DNA of 38,445 nt from Scytalidium lignicola (GCA_002812745.2 NCSJ02000383.1:1-38445); one strand, 5' to 3'; shown: positions 20,196 to 30,903, counted from the stretch's first letter. The notes: a model not told the origin generated them from the letters alone. Made by a program: numbers and translations.

Positions 20196-20310
20196 TGCCC
20201 CCGGAGGCAATAATACAGGTATGTTTGTGTTCGTGAGTGAACTCTATGGCCCCGGGGGCATTCATGGTTTGTGCTATGAACTTCGCATCAAGTTCTTGCC
20301 CCCGGGGGCA
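20196..20310. repeat. Three GC-rich 14-bp palindromes at 50-51-bp spacing
   Basis: TGCCCCCGGAGGCA (20,196-20,209), TGGCCCCGGGGGCA (20,247-20,260) and TGCCCCCGGGGGCA (20,297-20,310) start 51 and 50 bp apart. The third is a perfect palindrome and the others have one change each. The spacers are only weakly alike. The 110-codon open frame across this region (20,059-20,391) just translates the repeats into Pro-Gly-Gly-like triplets and is not called as a gene. Confidence 0.8.
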
Positions 20311-21518
20311 TCAGTTTGTTACATTGGGAGAACCGAAAGGATAATATACGGTATTTTACAAACTATATACAAAATATCAAAATACGGATAATTGGGCCTA
20401 GAAGTTTATTGAGGTAGAATGACCCTCAAACCACCAAGAATCATCCGGTTTAAAGTTCCAAGGTAATTCATCATCGCAAGCATCTTTGTTGACTGTAGCC
20501 AGCCTCGCACAGGCCCCCTCCAATCTGCATCATGAGTCACCACCCTTCATTCCATGAATCCGAAAATATTGAATTTAACATGACCTCGCGATATTTTATG
20601 ATTTAGAGGTAGTTTTGTGTNNCACAAAACTTGGGTGCGATAGTACTCAATAATTGTCAGGAAATAGCTTATATTTGTAGAAGTATGAGAGCTCATTTCC
20701 TTATTTTCCAAAACACTAAGTTCAAGTTGGTTGATGCAGATTCTGACTGGTATATCACTAACTTTATTTTGAATGGGTAGTGGGGCGAGAGCGAAATGGA
20801 CAATTAAGCATCTGCAAACTGGGAGCCATTTCCACCAGTATGGATAAGACCAACCAAGATCTGAAAAGTAAATGGAGAAGCAAGGGGTAAAGTGACGAAA
20901 TGGCGAAGAAGAGGCGACCAATGATAACGCAAATAATAATGGTCAAGGTTGAAAGAGGGACTTGGAATTGGACACACTCCCTATATCTACGGTTCTAGCC
21001 CACCATACAGCTAGCTGGAACTCAGCTACATAACTTCCACGACCATATTCTAGCCACTACCCAACCTTCCTTCACTCTGTGCAACCCAACCCTCCGGCAG
21101 CGGCCCCTTAGATTAATTTAGCACTAAAATAGAATGACCAAAGAATAATCCCAACACCGCATCACTATGGAGGGGTAGGACAATACGAATGCTCCATTAT
21201 TTTGGTAACTCATATTTTCCTTCACGGCCGCCAAGACACGACCCTGCAAGAAACTCGGGGTCCGGAATGACGTGAAATTGCCATACCGGGGGTGAGAAGC
21301 GAGAGGATGGAAAGTCATCCCTCCTTGTCTTGATGACGAGATGCTACGGATCTTGTTTAGGTCGCACTTTTCTCCCGGCGCCGTTACCAGCTGCTGTCTC
21401 TCTCCTATTGCTCCTCGCCGTCAACTGCATCATGTCCTCACTTCCTCGATAGGAGCAAAGTCAGCAGAGTAGTTATCTAAGTCCTTGGCCGGACGGAGTC
21501 GTGTTTCTCCGCAAGCGA
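20311..21518. other. Long region without a recognisable gene
   Basis: The composition is moderate. Several 60-125-codon open stretches exist on the minus strand (for example 21,124-21,318 from an ATG), but none shows a known domain. An assembly gap of two N lies at 20,621-20,622 in the middle of the inverted words GTTTTGTGT and CACAAAAC. I see no tRNA, intron-rich gene or transposon end here. Confidence 0.4.
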
Positions 21519-21827
21519 TCATATTCCCTCCTTAACCTCAATCTCAATGTTGGCGACATAGTCGAGGGTGTGAAAGGCTGGCTCATTTTCCATCCAGAAC
21601 GAGTCATACGGGTATTGTTCCACAAACTCCTGCCATCCCTCACAAACCGCTTTTAGAATGTTGTTTACTAATTCCGTATCAATTGCTGTGGTTGCACAGA
21701 GGTACGGTAAGAGAGTTTTGACGTGTCCCTTTACGCGTGCACGGACCAGATCTGGTGTTCTGACAGAACGTGGAGAGGTTTCAGGGTGAGCATGCAAAAG
21801 ACGGAAACGAGCGCCTAAAGGCAGACA
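21519..21827 (-). CDS. Possible gene fragment of unknown function
   Basis: A minus-strand frame of about 100 codons has a protein-like composition, with a helical Leu/Ala-rich centre and an aromatic, acidic C-terminal part containing Tyr-Pro-Tyr-Asp-Ser-Phe-Trp. There is no ATG at the beginning of the frame, and the hairpin MITE lies immediately upstream of its 5' end. It could be the last exon of a gene, a fragment cut by the element, or a chance frame. I do not recognise a family. Confidence 0.25.
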   Translation of the reverse strand, partial: CLPLGARFRLLHAHPETSPRSVRTPDLVRARVKGHVKTLLPYLCATTAIDTELVNNILKAVCEGWQEFVEQYPYDSFWMENEPAFHTLDYVANIEIEVKEGI

Positions 21828-21840
21828 CAATGTGCATGGA

Positions 21841-21968
21841 AGGCTTCATATTACCACGCTTTGTCTTTGTGCAACATTCCTTCTTTAGCATTTAAAATAG
21901 GGATATAGCTTATCTTTAAATGCTAAAGGACTGTCGCACNAAAGACGAAGTGTGGTAATATGAGGCCT
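21841..21968. mobile_element. Hairpin MITE, 128 bp with about 56-bp inverted repeats
   Basis: The left arm starts AGGCTTCATATTACCAC (21,841) and the right arm, on the other strand, starts AGGCCTCATATTACCAC (21,968). The arms pair for about 56 bp to TTTAGCATTTAAA, with a few transitions, one short indel and an N at 21,940, leaving a loop of about 16 bp (ATAGGGATATAGCTTATC region). Pairing may extend outward by about 10 bp (GTGCAT / GTACAC). No certain target-site duplication is seen. Confidence 0.8.
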
Positions 21969-22111
21969 ATGTACACTGCATGAACGCAGTTTAGAGAGCC
22001 GTGGATCATTAGACACGTGTGTGATTTGAAACTAGGTAAACAACTCTGCGATGATTACATGCAATCAAAATCGAATTCTCAAGATGAAAGAGACCTGTCA
22101 CATTTTTGATG

Positions 22112-22303
22112 TTATCTACTGGGAAGACAGTTGAGTCGATTTGCTAACCAAATCCTGGCATTTTTGTTTGTATAACGTGACTTGGCAAGGCAAATTTCAT
22201 AGGCAGAGCCGGCTGCGTCCAGGCTGTGAAACCAAAGACTTTGCTGCGCCTCCTTATATTCTTCTGTGACTTTTAACTCTTTTGATCTGTCTTTTATTTT
22301 CAT
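22112..22303 (-). CDS. Small ORF of unknown function
   Basis: An ATG-initiated minus-strand frame of 63 residues is Lys/Glu-rich at its start and ends in Asn-Cys-Leu-Pro-Ser-Arg. The surrounding 21,969-22,434 shows no other gene. It may be a gene fragment or a chance frame within the HET upstream region, and I do not recognise it. Confidence 0.2.
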   Translation of the reverse strand: MKIKDRSKELKVTEEYKEAQQSLWFHSLDAAGSAYEICLAKSRYTNKNARIWLANRLNCLPSR

Positions 22304-22434
22304 TAATACTTGATCTAAAAAAAAAGGGTCAGACTAATATCAAGACTTACAATTATTTGCCAGCTTCATTCCCGTGATCTGACACGCGGCATATCTGGTA
22401 ACCATCACTGCCGACTGATTCCGACTACCATAAT

Positions 22435-24639
22435 ATGCTTTGTCGAGATTGTACAAGACTATTTTCGCGACTAGATGCCACAAAGCCGGGACAGGCGGAT
22501 GAAATTAGTCATCACTACTCCGCTCAGATCCACAAAGATGCATCCAGTCAAGGATGCATGGGATGTGAGATTCTGTGTGACCAGGTTAGGCACGGCAAAA
22601 CAATCGTTAGATGGATTAGGCGTAAAGGTCTAGACTATCATCTAATGATTGAGATGCCCAACATGAAGGATTCCACATCCAATGACTTACCACTCTACCG
22701 TTTAACTCGGGTAGTCCGTCATCGTGGTAAGTTCAATTTGCTTAGTAATATCCCACGGAATGCTGACGCTCACCTAGATCGGCTACGGAAGATTCCTGGG
22801 TATGAGCAAACTGCATCTACAGGATCTGAGGCCTGTTTCTCTTTAGCTAGACACTGGATGCGAACATGCCTGAATGAACATACTACATGTAACCGGCCAC
22901 GCCTAGAAGCAGAAGCTCAGTGGAAGCCACTGCGGCTAATAAAGATTGACCCGCAGACCAATCATTTAAGGCTCTGCGAAGGTGATGAATTCCCTCCAAA
23001 CGTAGAATACGTTACGCTCTCTCACTGTTGGGGTGTGATCCCTGATCGTATAAAACTTACCAAAGATAACTTGCCGACTTTCCGGAAAGAACTACCCGAT
23101 CTACAACAGTTTCAGACTTTCAAAGATGCCATTATTGTAGCAAAAAAACTTGGTATCCAGTATATATGGATCGATTCGTTATGCATCAGTCAACATCCTC
23201 CAGATGATTTTAAGGAGGAAGGACAGCAGATGAGCTCTGTATATAAATATTCAAGGTGTAATATCTCAGCGACATCAGCGCGAGATGACACTCGAGGATG
23301 TTTCTTCTCCCGAGACGCCAAGAGAGTTCTCATGAAGCGGATTGAAATTCCGCGTGATAGTTCGAGGCGCGAGAAGAAATATGCAATGAGATCAGGGTTT
23401 TCTGTACGCAGGCAGCCAATCATCTTCGATATTGATCGTTATTGTGAAGCTGAGCACTGGATCAATGACGTGGAGGAAGGCGCTGTGAATAGAAGAGGTT
23501 GGGTTCTTTAAGAGGTTAGTGCGCATACCTGTGAACGTGGATTATCCATCTAACCCTCCTTGTAGAGGTGTTTATCACCTAGGATACTTCACTATACCGA
23601 TAATAAGATTTATTGGGAGTGCAAGGAACTCATTGCATCCGAGTGTTGCCCGTGGGGATTCCCTTCTATTGAAAATCAACTGGACACTCGTCGGGTTTTT
23701 CCCCGGTTGGCCACAAATTGTTTATCTAAGACTGCTTTAACTAGCTCTGAAGCACAGTTCAAGCCAGATTTACTACCCCTTGACATACGAAGTGTATTCG
23801 GAGCAAGTAAATATAAGACATGGATGGAAACTGTTACCTCATATAGTAACGGGTACCTCACATATAAGGAAGACAAACTTAGGGCAATATCACGCTTAGC
23901 AAAGGAAGTTTCCAATCTCCACATGTGCAACTACCTTGCTGGTTTGTGGAAGTGCAACCTTCTATTTGAACTTGGTTGGATGACCAATGGCGGGAGTTCT
24001 CCAATTTCTGAATTTATCGGTGATAACCAAACATATCGTGCACCTAGTTGGTCTTGGGCTTCAATTGATGGCCCAGTAAAATATCCATATCATAGGAACA
24101 TGGGCTCTGGCAACATCTATCCTTTGGTAAGCATCAATGATTTTAGCCAAACTATTCCAGACCAATACATCGATTTTAGTGATATCCATCTCATGGTCGA
24201 AGCTCAACTCATCATGATTACAGTTTCTAAGCTCTTCAAAGAGGATAAATTCTTTGACAGAGTCACTATATCCGGGCTAAACGTCACGACAGAGGGTAAT
24301 ATTGGTCTTGATAATGACGAATCTGGAATGGCATACCTTTGTGGAGAGGCAAAACGTGGCCTATACCTGATGCCCCTCGTCCTATTCTTTTTCGATGACT
24401 TCGGTGAATCCCATGAAGAGAAATTTTCTTTCACTGGTCTTTTGTTAGAGCATGATAGTGGACAAAGTGCGTATGAAAGGGTTGGAGCGCTAAATTGGGA
24501 GGGCAGTAAAGCTATTTTACAGCAGGATGCCGGTTTAGACCTGCTCTTAAAGAAGGTTGGGACAATTGATTGGCGTTCAGGATCCCGCGCTCAATTTCAA
24601 TATAACAGGGCAGAACTTGAAAGGATCAAGCTCATTTAG
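22435..24639 (+). pseudogene. HET-domain (heterokaryon incompatibility) gene with one nonsense codon
   Basis: Exon 1 is 22,435-23,514 and exon 2 is 23,566-24,639. The 51-bp intron has donor GTTAGT, branch-like CTAAC (23,550-23,554) and acceptor TTGTAG. The joined frame is 718 codons. The N-terminus has paired Cys motifs (Cys-Arg-Asp-Cys and Cys-Met-Gly-Cys). The HET domain (PF06985) shows Tyr-Val-Thr-Leu-Ser-His-Cys-Trp-Gly near residue 191, Tyr-Ile-Trp-Ile-Asp-Ser-Leu-Cys-Ile near residue 240, and Arg-Arg-Gly-Trp-Val-Leu near residue 354. The next codon, TAA at 23,509-23,511, stands where the family has Gln (Trp-Val-Leu-Gln-Glu). The frame is otherwise open through Tyr-Trp-Glu-Cys and Pro-Ser-Trp-Ser-Trp-Ala to the end. 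HET proteins trigger cell death on fusion of incompatible strains. This allele would give a protein cut at the end of the HET domain, unless the stop is a sequencing error. Confidence 0.85.
23515..23565 (+). other. 51-bp intron of the HET gene
   Basis: GTTAGT donor, CTAAC at 23,550-23,554, and TTGTAG acceptor. Removing it joins GAG to AGG in phase 0, giving Glu-Arg-Cys-Leu-Ser-Pro-Arg, the expected continuation of the HET motif. This shows the break between the two large open frames is an intron plus one nonsense codon, not a deletion. Confidence 0.85.
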
Positions 24640-25130
24640 TGTACTGCACTTGTGCCATCGATATCAACGCAGTGTAGCTGGTAGTATATACACCGTAAAT
24701 ACTGCAGTATTCTCATATGAAAATATGTACAGCATTACAATTGTGACCGAAAAATACGGATGGTATTATCATTTAGATAATGGATTAATGGAAAATTATA
24801 TGTTTCTATTCTCAATATCAGTGCTCCAGGCAGGCCTACTCCTACATTATAATTCTGGTTCTGGGTTCCCCCAGACTTTTTCGCCTCCTGATTGATCAAG
24901 CCCGACTCGGCCAGGCTCTCGAGGGCGCCCCGATTGTCAAGGCCCATATCTCGACTACGCGACGAGCTACAAAGAGACTTTGTATGTCGCATCTGCAGAG
25001 AATTAACCGGCCTATCGAACGGTGCTACTTGCGCGCCGGTGCGACGTCAGGTAGTGGAGTTATTCGGCTGCAAAGTGCAAAATAGTCAATTATCAACCTC
25101 GTAAGTTGGTTTCTGCTGCGAATTGTTGTC
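24640..25130. other. HET 3' flank and GC-richer repeat remnant
   Basis: After the HET stop the sequence is AT-rich to about 24,815. A GC-richer segment follows (about 24,820-25,100), carrying open frames on both strands. The plus frame (24,892-25,104) contains Cys-Arg-Ile-Cys and the minus frame is Gly/Asn-rich; neither gives a known domain. It may be a fragment of a dispersed repeat. Confidence 0.35.
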
Positions 25131-25968
25131 TAATTGTAATAAGAATTATATGTACGTGTAAGCCTTGACGTTAGCTTTCGAATAGTATCATTTACATGTT
25201 TGTGCGATATATAATAGTAAATTTATCTAATTATAAAGTTCATGAATATAAGTTATTACAAAGTTATTAGAATGTTAAAGTTTAGCCTTTAATAATGATA
25301 GAGTTTGGCTTTAACTTTAGACATACAACAATTAGCCAAAAAGGGTATGATACATGACTAAATGATTCTCTCTTCTGGCTTTAACAGTTATGTAATACTC
25401 TTACATGAGCTTTTTGACATATATAATTATGTAGTCAAATGCTTTATATATATATATATATATTAGGTTTCTTTTCAAAAGTAATTTATTTATATTATTA
25501 CTAAAAACATTTTAACAAAGGTTTAACCAGGTTATACACTTGAGGAAGTGTGTACAATTAGTAGTATAGATTTTATAGATAGTATAGTATATTAAAGTAG
25601 TTTTTCGAAAAATCTATAGATAATAAATAAGATTACAATGGTTTTTCGAAAATATATTTACAATTAATGAATTATGATAAAGATGAAAGTTTATTAATTG
25701 TACTATATCATTACTATTTAACATTTTGTTTTTTATATCAATTTTTATTTATCTAAAAAAGATTAATTTTAATTATATATATATTTGTTATTGTTTTATT
25801 TTGTATTTTAAAAAGAAAAGTAAAAAGTAAAAAAAAAGAAGACAACTTTAAATTATATAAGAATTAATAAAAAAAATGTTTACNTTTTATATTTTATAAG
25901 ATTTAAGAACTTATTTTCTTATATTATATATATAATATTTTACAAATACTTTTATATTTTATAAAATT
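25131..25968. repeat. AT-rich block with TA microsatellite, left flank of the copia element
   Basis: There are dense stops in every frame. It contains a run of TA units at about 25,445-25,463 and two TTTTTCGAAAA palindromes (25,601 and 25,642), and ends in ATAAAATT, the left copy of the copia target duplication. One N lies at 25,884. No gene is visible. Confidence 0.6.
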
Positions 25969-26130
25969 TGTTGAATTAAGCACAACAAGAGGTTATGTAA
26001 TCAGGGTTACTCAAATATATTGTAGTGTTGTAGTGTAGCTACATACGTACAAGTGAAGCTAACTACTAGAAAGGGAAGTCATGTGTAATAGGTGAAACAT
26101 GGTGCTTAAGGTGGCAACTAGGATATCACA
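25969..26130 (-). repeat. 3' LTR of the copia element
   Basis: 162 bp, starting TGTTGAATTAAGC and ending GGATATCACA on the plus strand. It has the same length as the other LTR and fewer AT-direction changes. Confidence 0.92.
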
Positions 26131-26265
26131 ATACACCTCCATGTTACCGAAGTACCGAAAATTGATGCAAAAGTACCCTAAATCCCATACAAAAACGAGT
26201 GCGGAGACACTTAAGCTATAAAGCAAAATGTTGCAAGTGTAATACCGGAGCCCGAAATGGGAAAT

Positions 26266-29200
26266 TTATCGATTCAAAGTAATCGATTTCAAGCCCAACA
26301 AATCCATAAACTTTGCATGTTTAACTAAATTCAAAGCTTTTGTAAGGCTGTCAGCCACCATATCTACGGTAAGGACGTAATTCAAAACGATCTCTCCAGA
26401 TTACACCTTCTCGTATACAAAGTGATATCTGATATCAATGTGTTTAGCCCTTTTCGATTGTTCAGTAGTCTTAGCCATAGAAAGGGAGCCCTGATTGTTA
26501 CCATTCAAGGTGATCTTGGAGCTCATAACGTTGACCTGAAGTTCTAACAGCAATCTGGCCAGCCATATAGCTTCGCATGACGCTTCAGAGAGAGCACAAT
26601 ACTCAGCTTCTGTAGTAGACAGAGTAACACAAGGTAGTCGTTGGCAACGCCATGAAATAGGGCCTCCTCCCAAAAAGAAGAGATAACCTATGGTAGATTG
26701 ACGCGTTTCCAAACAACCACCATAATCAGAGTCGCTGAAACCATAGAAATCAAGGTTTTCGTTTCCGTCTCCTCCAAAGGTGATGCCAACATCTTAAGTG
26801 CCCTGGAGGTACTGAAAGACCTGTTTGACCAACTTCAAGTACTGTGAAGATGGATTTTAAAGGAATTGTGAGAGTCAGGAGACCAGAAAGGACAGATCAG
26901 GACATGTTTGTATCATGAGATACATAACAGAACTAACTTTTTCAGAATAAAGCTGAACGTCTTGGGGAGTAGCTATACCGTCGTATTTGACCATGAACTC
27001 GGCCACATTTGCCTCAAATGGAGTAGAATGAGGTTTGACATTACTGTACTCAAATCGATCAAGAATCTTCTTGACATACCCATCCTGGACAAGAGAAATG
27101 GTGTGTTTCTTCTAATCCTGTATGATATGCACCCTCAGAAACCAGGATACAAGTCCTATATCGATCATTTCGAATAAATCGTAGAGAATTAGCTTGACCT
27201 CGTCGAATTGAGAGCCTCCAGGACTGATAACTAGAAAATCGTCAACATAAGTACAAATAAAGATGCCTAGACGTTGATTGAAGAAGACACTAGGGTCGGA
27301 TTGAAGAGGAAGAAAGCCAATTTCAACTAGCTTCGAATTGAGCTTTAATTGCCAGCAACGAGGAGCTTGCTTCAGTCCATACAAGGACTTCAAAAGAAGA
27401 AGAACAAGGTGACCATCACCATTGATATCAGCATATTCAACATCAAGAGCTCGAAGATCCTCAACGGTGAATCCCTCAAGGAGATCCATATAAATCTCTA
27501 CGTCGATATCACCATTCAGAAAGGCTGTAACAATGTCTATTTGGTGTATTTGCTAGCCACAAACAGCAGCGACTAACATCAATACCTTCCATGTTGCTGA
27601 CTTGACAATACTTGCCCAAGTTTGATCATAATCTACTCTATGGTGTTGTTCGTATCCCTTGACCACAAACCTAGCTTTAAAGCATTCAATTTGACAGTCT
27701 ATGTTGCGTTTGATGTGATAGACCTATCAGCCCTTCAAGGCATGCTTTCCAGGAGGAAGCTGAGTAAGCTTGAAAGTCTTACACTTCACCAAAGACTTGA
27801 GCTCAATTACCATAGCATCTTCCTATTCCTTGGAATACAGAGTATCAAGGGCTTCCTTGTAAGATTTCAGTTCTGTGGGATCATCTGTTACAACTAGGGT
27901 ATACCCTAAATTCAAAGTAGAACAAGTTATAAGACAGTGGCCATAAGTTATAACAACTGTTGGAGGTTGACCAAGAATCTCTTCTTCATCAGGAAAGGCT
28001 TTAGAAATGACTGGAGATGGAGAAACAACTGGAGATGGAGCCTGAGTGCTTGATTTTGCAGCTTGCAAGTATGTAACACAATTCTCTGTAAGATCAACAT
28101 GTGTAATATCAGAGTTGGTATGTCCTTGTTCAGGCTTCTTATTCTTTGAGCCTTTTGGACGACCATGACCACGTTTGGTAGGTACAATTACCTAAGGAAG
28201 CTCATCTTCAAACACTTCTTCCTCCTCCTCAGTAGGTTGTACAACCTCCTTAAACGTAGAGTTCAACTGTAAAGGGAGAGTTGTATCTTGTGGGGTAGAA
28301 GGTAAAGATAGTAGAGAATATAAGGAACTAGCTTCAACAACAGCTTCAGCATCTTAAGCCTTGACAATAAGCTTTTCTAGGTATAAATTACCCTCAGTAA
28401 AGGTAATATAAGAAGTGTGGACTAGTTTGTAAGTGTATAAAGGAACTTAACAACAATAAATTAAACTGCCCTTAAAGCCTAACAATATACCCTCTTCAGC
28501 CTTAGAAGTTATCTTTTAGGATGTTACACAACGTTCTTTGTTGACATGTATAAATATTTTGGAACTAACAACATAAAGGTTCGATAGATCAGGTTTGCAA
28601 TTAGTACCAAAGGGAGAAACTTGTTTTATAAAGGCTTCAAATGGAGTGATATCACTTACAAGAGTTCTGGTTGCAAGACGATTGCTAATATATATAGTTG
28701 ACTTGTACACTTCGTTCTAAAGTGTAAGAGGAATGCTAGTAGCAATCATAATGGTACAAGTTCTTGTAAATATGGAGTGTTTAGCTCTCTTAAAGACTCT
28801 ATTTTGCTATAGTGTATAAGGAGTAGTCTTTTCATGTTGAATACCTTTATAACTACAAAAGGCATCAAGTTTTTCTTTACCAAACTCGTTTCTACCATCA
28901 ATTCAAATCAGTTTAAGAGTGATATTCTACTGATTCTTAAGAAGGGTATAATGCATAACTATAACATCATATGTACCCTTCTTTTCTTTATGGGTATAAC
29001 CTTAAGTAGTATTAGAGCAATTATTCATTATAGTAATAGTGTAATAATGTTTATTATAGCTGATAAGTGTAATTGTACATACATCAATATTCAAGACCTT
29101 ACCAACTTTGGTGGATTATTTTTTAGGTTGTCAAGAAATGCCCTTTTCAAAGTGACTACATTTACATGCCTTGTAAAGGAAGGGGTCTTCGTCAAAGGCC

Positions 29201-30642
29201 TTCTTCACCAGCTTAGCATTGATATTAAGAGTAGCTTTAATTGTATTCTTGACGACCTCAAGGCTTGTATATGCTAAACGTTGATGAATGATATCCAGAC
29301 TAGGAATTGTTTGACAAGCAAGAAATGCTAAAATAAGCATTGTTGGAATAGATGTTAATCTTAAATAGATATTAGCAGGGGAGGTAATAACAGCACTGTA
29401 TTCAATGTTGTTTTTATCGAATATACCAGATGAAGTAACATGAGTATCATCATTTTGTACAAGGAGTCTTAAGGCTTTGAAAATATTGACTAGAAATGTA
29501 AGTATATATTGTATATTAGTAAGTATCAAGAGGAAGGATAAACCATCCGAATGAGTAGTTTCAAGAGTAACAATGCTTATGCTTACAATCAGAGTAAAAC
29601 CGTTACTTGTCTCCATAGGATGAAGGTCAGAACACGTTGAATAAGAGCTAGAATCAAACCAATTAAGATTATTGGTAATGTGATCAGTAGCACTTGTATC
29701 TGCAATCCACTGATTATGTGTAAACATGGAGAAAGCCATAAGATTAGCAATGACCAAGTTAGCAATAACCAAGTTAACAGAGTTGAAGTTGACAGTGTTG
29801 GATTTGTCCTTTGAATCAGACTTCTTAGGTTTATCCTCACTTTTCTTCTCCTTCTTCTTGCTAGACCACTTTACCTTATATTCCTCAAGCTTCTTAGGAT
29901 GCTTTTAAAAGTAATTGGATTCCTTATGACCATTCTTCTTGTAATGGTTGCACTTGACATCCTTGAAGCTTTTCGAATTACTTGAATTAGAATTGTTCTT
30001 GCTATATATGACAACACCGGAGGAGCTAGTAGCAGAGATAGATTCATCAGCAATGTCCTCTATGAGTTGAGTAAGTGTAAATGGCTTTTCTGATCTGCTA
30101 GCCAAACGCTGACGTTCAGTCCAAATAGGATATTCATCCTCAAGACCAGAAATAAAGACAAATTAATAGAGAAACTCTATGTTATCACCCTTGACAGCCT
30201 TCAAATTGGCTATCATTGATTTGAATATGGTAATATACATGTTCATAGAGTTGAAATGACTGTGTTTAATGGAGATCAGCTCAGACAGGAACTTTTGTTG
30301 TAGATTGCAACCTTTTCCCTGATATTAAGCTTTCAAAGTACTCCAAACAAGCTTTGCTATATCATAGTCCTTGATCAATAATGTAACCTCGTCGTTGATA
30401 TTGACATTAAGACATATATAGGTTTTAGCGTCATCTTTGCACTAAGCCTTCTACTTAGGAGTATCTCCTTTAGGAGGTAAAACAATATTACTAACATGAT
30501 CTTCAAGACTTTTAGACTAGAGCAAAACCATAAGACAAGAGCTTTAAAGGTTGTAATTCTCTGAACTCTTGAGTCTTTGGTCCTTTAGAAGAACCATAGT
30601 TCCAGAATCGTCGGCTATGCTGAAGGTGATGGTTAGATGCAT
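26266..30642 (-). pseudogene. Copia gag-pol polyprotein, one frame with multiple nonsense codons
   Basis: From ATG 30,642 to TAA 26,266 the minus strand is a single frame of 1,459 codons without any frameshift; the surviving open pieces all lie in it. In order: Gag (30,642 to about 29,905), ending in a decayed zinc knuckle in which two Cys codons read TAC (Tyr); protease with Trp-Ile-Ala-Asp-Thr-Ser-Ala near 29,690, where the catalytic motif should be Asp-Thr/Ser-Gly; pre-integrase His-Gln-Arg-Leu near 29,280; the integrase end near 28,516-28,710; reverse transcriptase with Tyr-Val-Asp-Asp at 27,238-27,249; RNase H with Ser-Thr-Thr-Glu-Ala-Glu-Tyr at about 26,590-26,610; and a Val-Ala-Asp-Ser-Leu-Thr-Lys-Ala tail. 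I located at least ten in-frame stops. The gene cannot make its enzymes; the pattern suggests RIP. Confidence 0.92.
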
Positions 30643-30741
30643 GGATATAGGTAAACAAAGACAAAAAAAAGTGCTAATCAACACAATCAACACAAAAGAA
30701 GTAGAGTTAGCCTAATTACGTTGTTACTGGAGTGTATAACT

Positions 30742-30903
30742 TGTTGAATTAAGCATAACAAGAGGTTGTGTAATCAGGATTACTTAAATATATTGTAGTG
30801 TTGTAGTGTAACTACATACATACAAGTGAAGCTAACTACTAAAAAGGGAAGTCATATGTAATAGGTAAAATGTAATGCCTAAGGTGACAACTAGGATATC
30901 ACA
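30742..30903 (-). repeat. 5' LTR of the copia element
   Basis: 162 bp, starting TGTTGAATTAAGC and ending GGATATCACA on the plus strand. Inside the element the minus strand continues AGTTATACACTCC, the expected place of the primer-binding site; the tRNA is not identified. It has more A/T at the variable positions than the other LTR. Confidence 0.92.

Larger units (their letters stand above)
25969..30903 (-). mobile_element. Ty1/copia LTR retrotransposon, full length, mutated
   Basis: Two 162-bp LTRs (25,969-26,130 and 30,742-30,903) flank one gag-pol gene on the minus strand. Domain order from the 5' end is Gag with zinc knuckle, protease, integrase, reverse transcriptase, RNase H, which defines copia rather than gypsy. 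The 8 bp ATAAAATT lies on both sides (25,961-25,968 and 30,904-30,911). Alternatively the LTRs end three bases later with a 5-bp AAATT duplication, because ATA follows CACA in both copies. The two LTRs differ at about 15 positions, all transitions. A purine-rich GGAGGTGTAT precedes the 3' LTR on the minus strand, a likely polypurine tract. The element is inserted in already AT-rich sequence. Confidence 0.93.

Noticed and set aside
20059..20391. A 110-residue protein with repeated Pro-Gly-Gly motifs
   Set aside because: The repeats are translations of the 14-bp palindromes, codon content is unlike a gene, and no family is recognisable.
23512..23706. A deletion or frameshift separating two HET gene halves
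   Set aside because: A 51-bp intron with GTTAGT, CTAAC and TAG joins the frames exactly, leaving only one nonsense codon.
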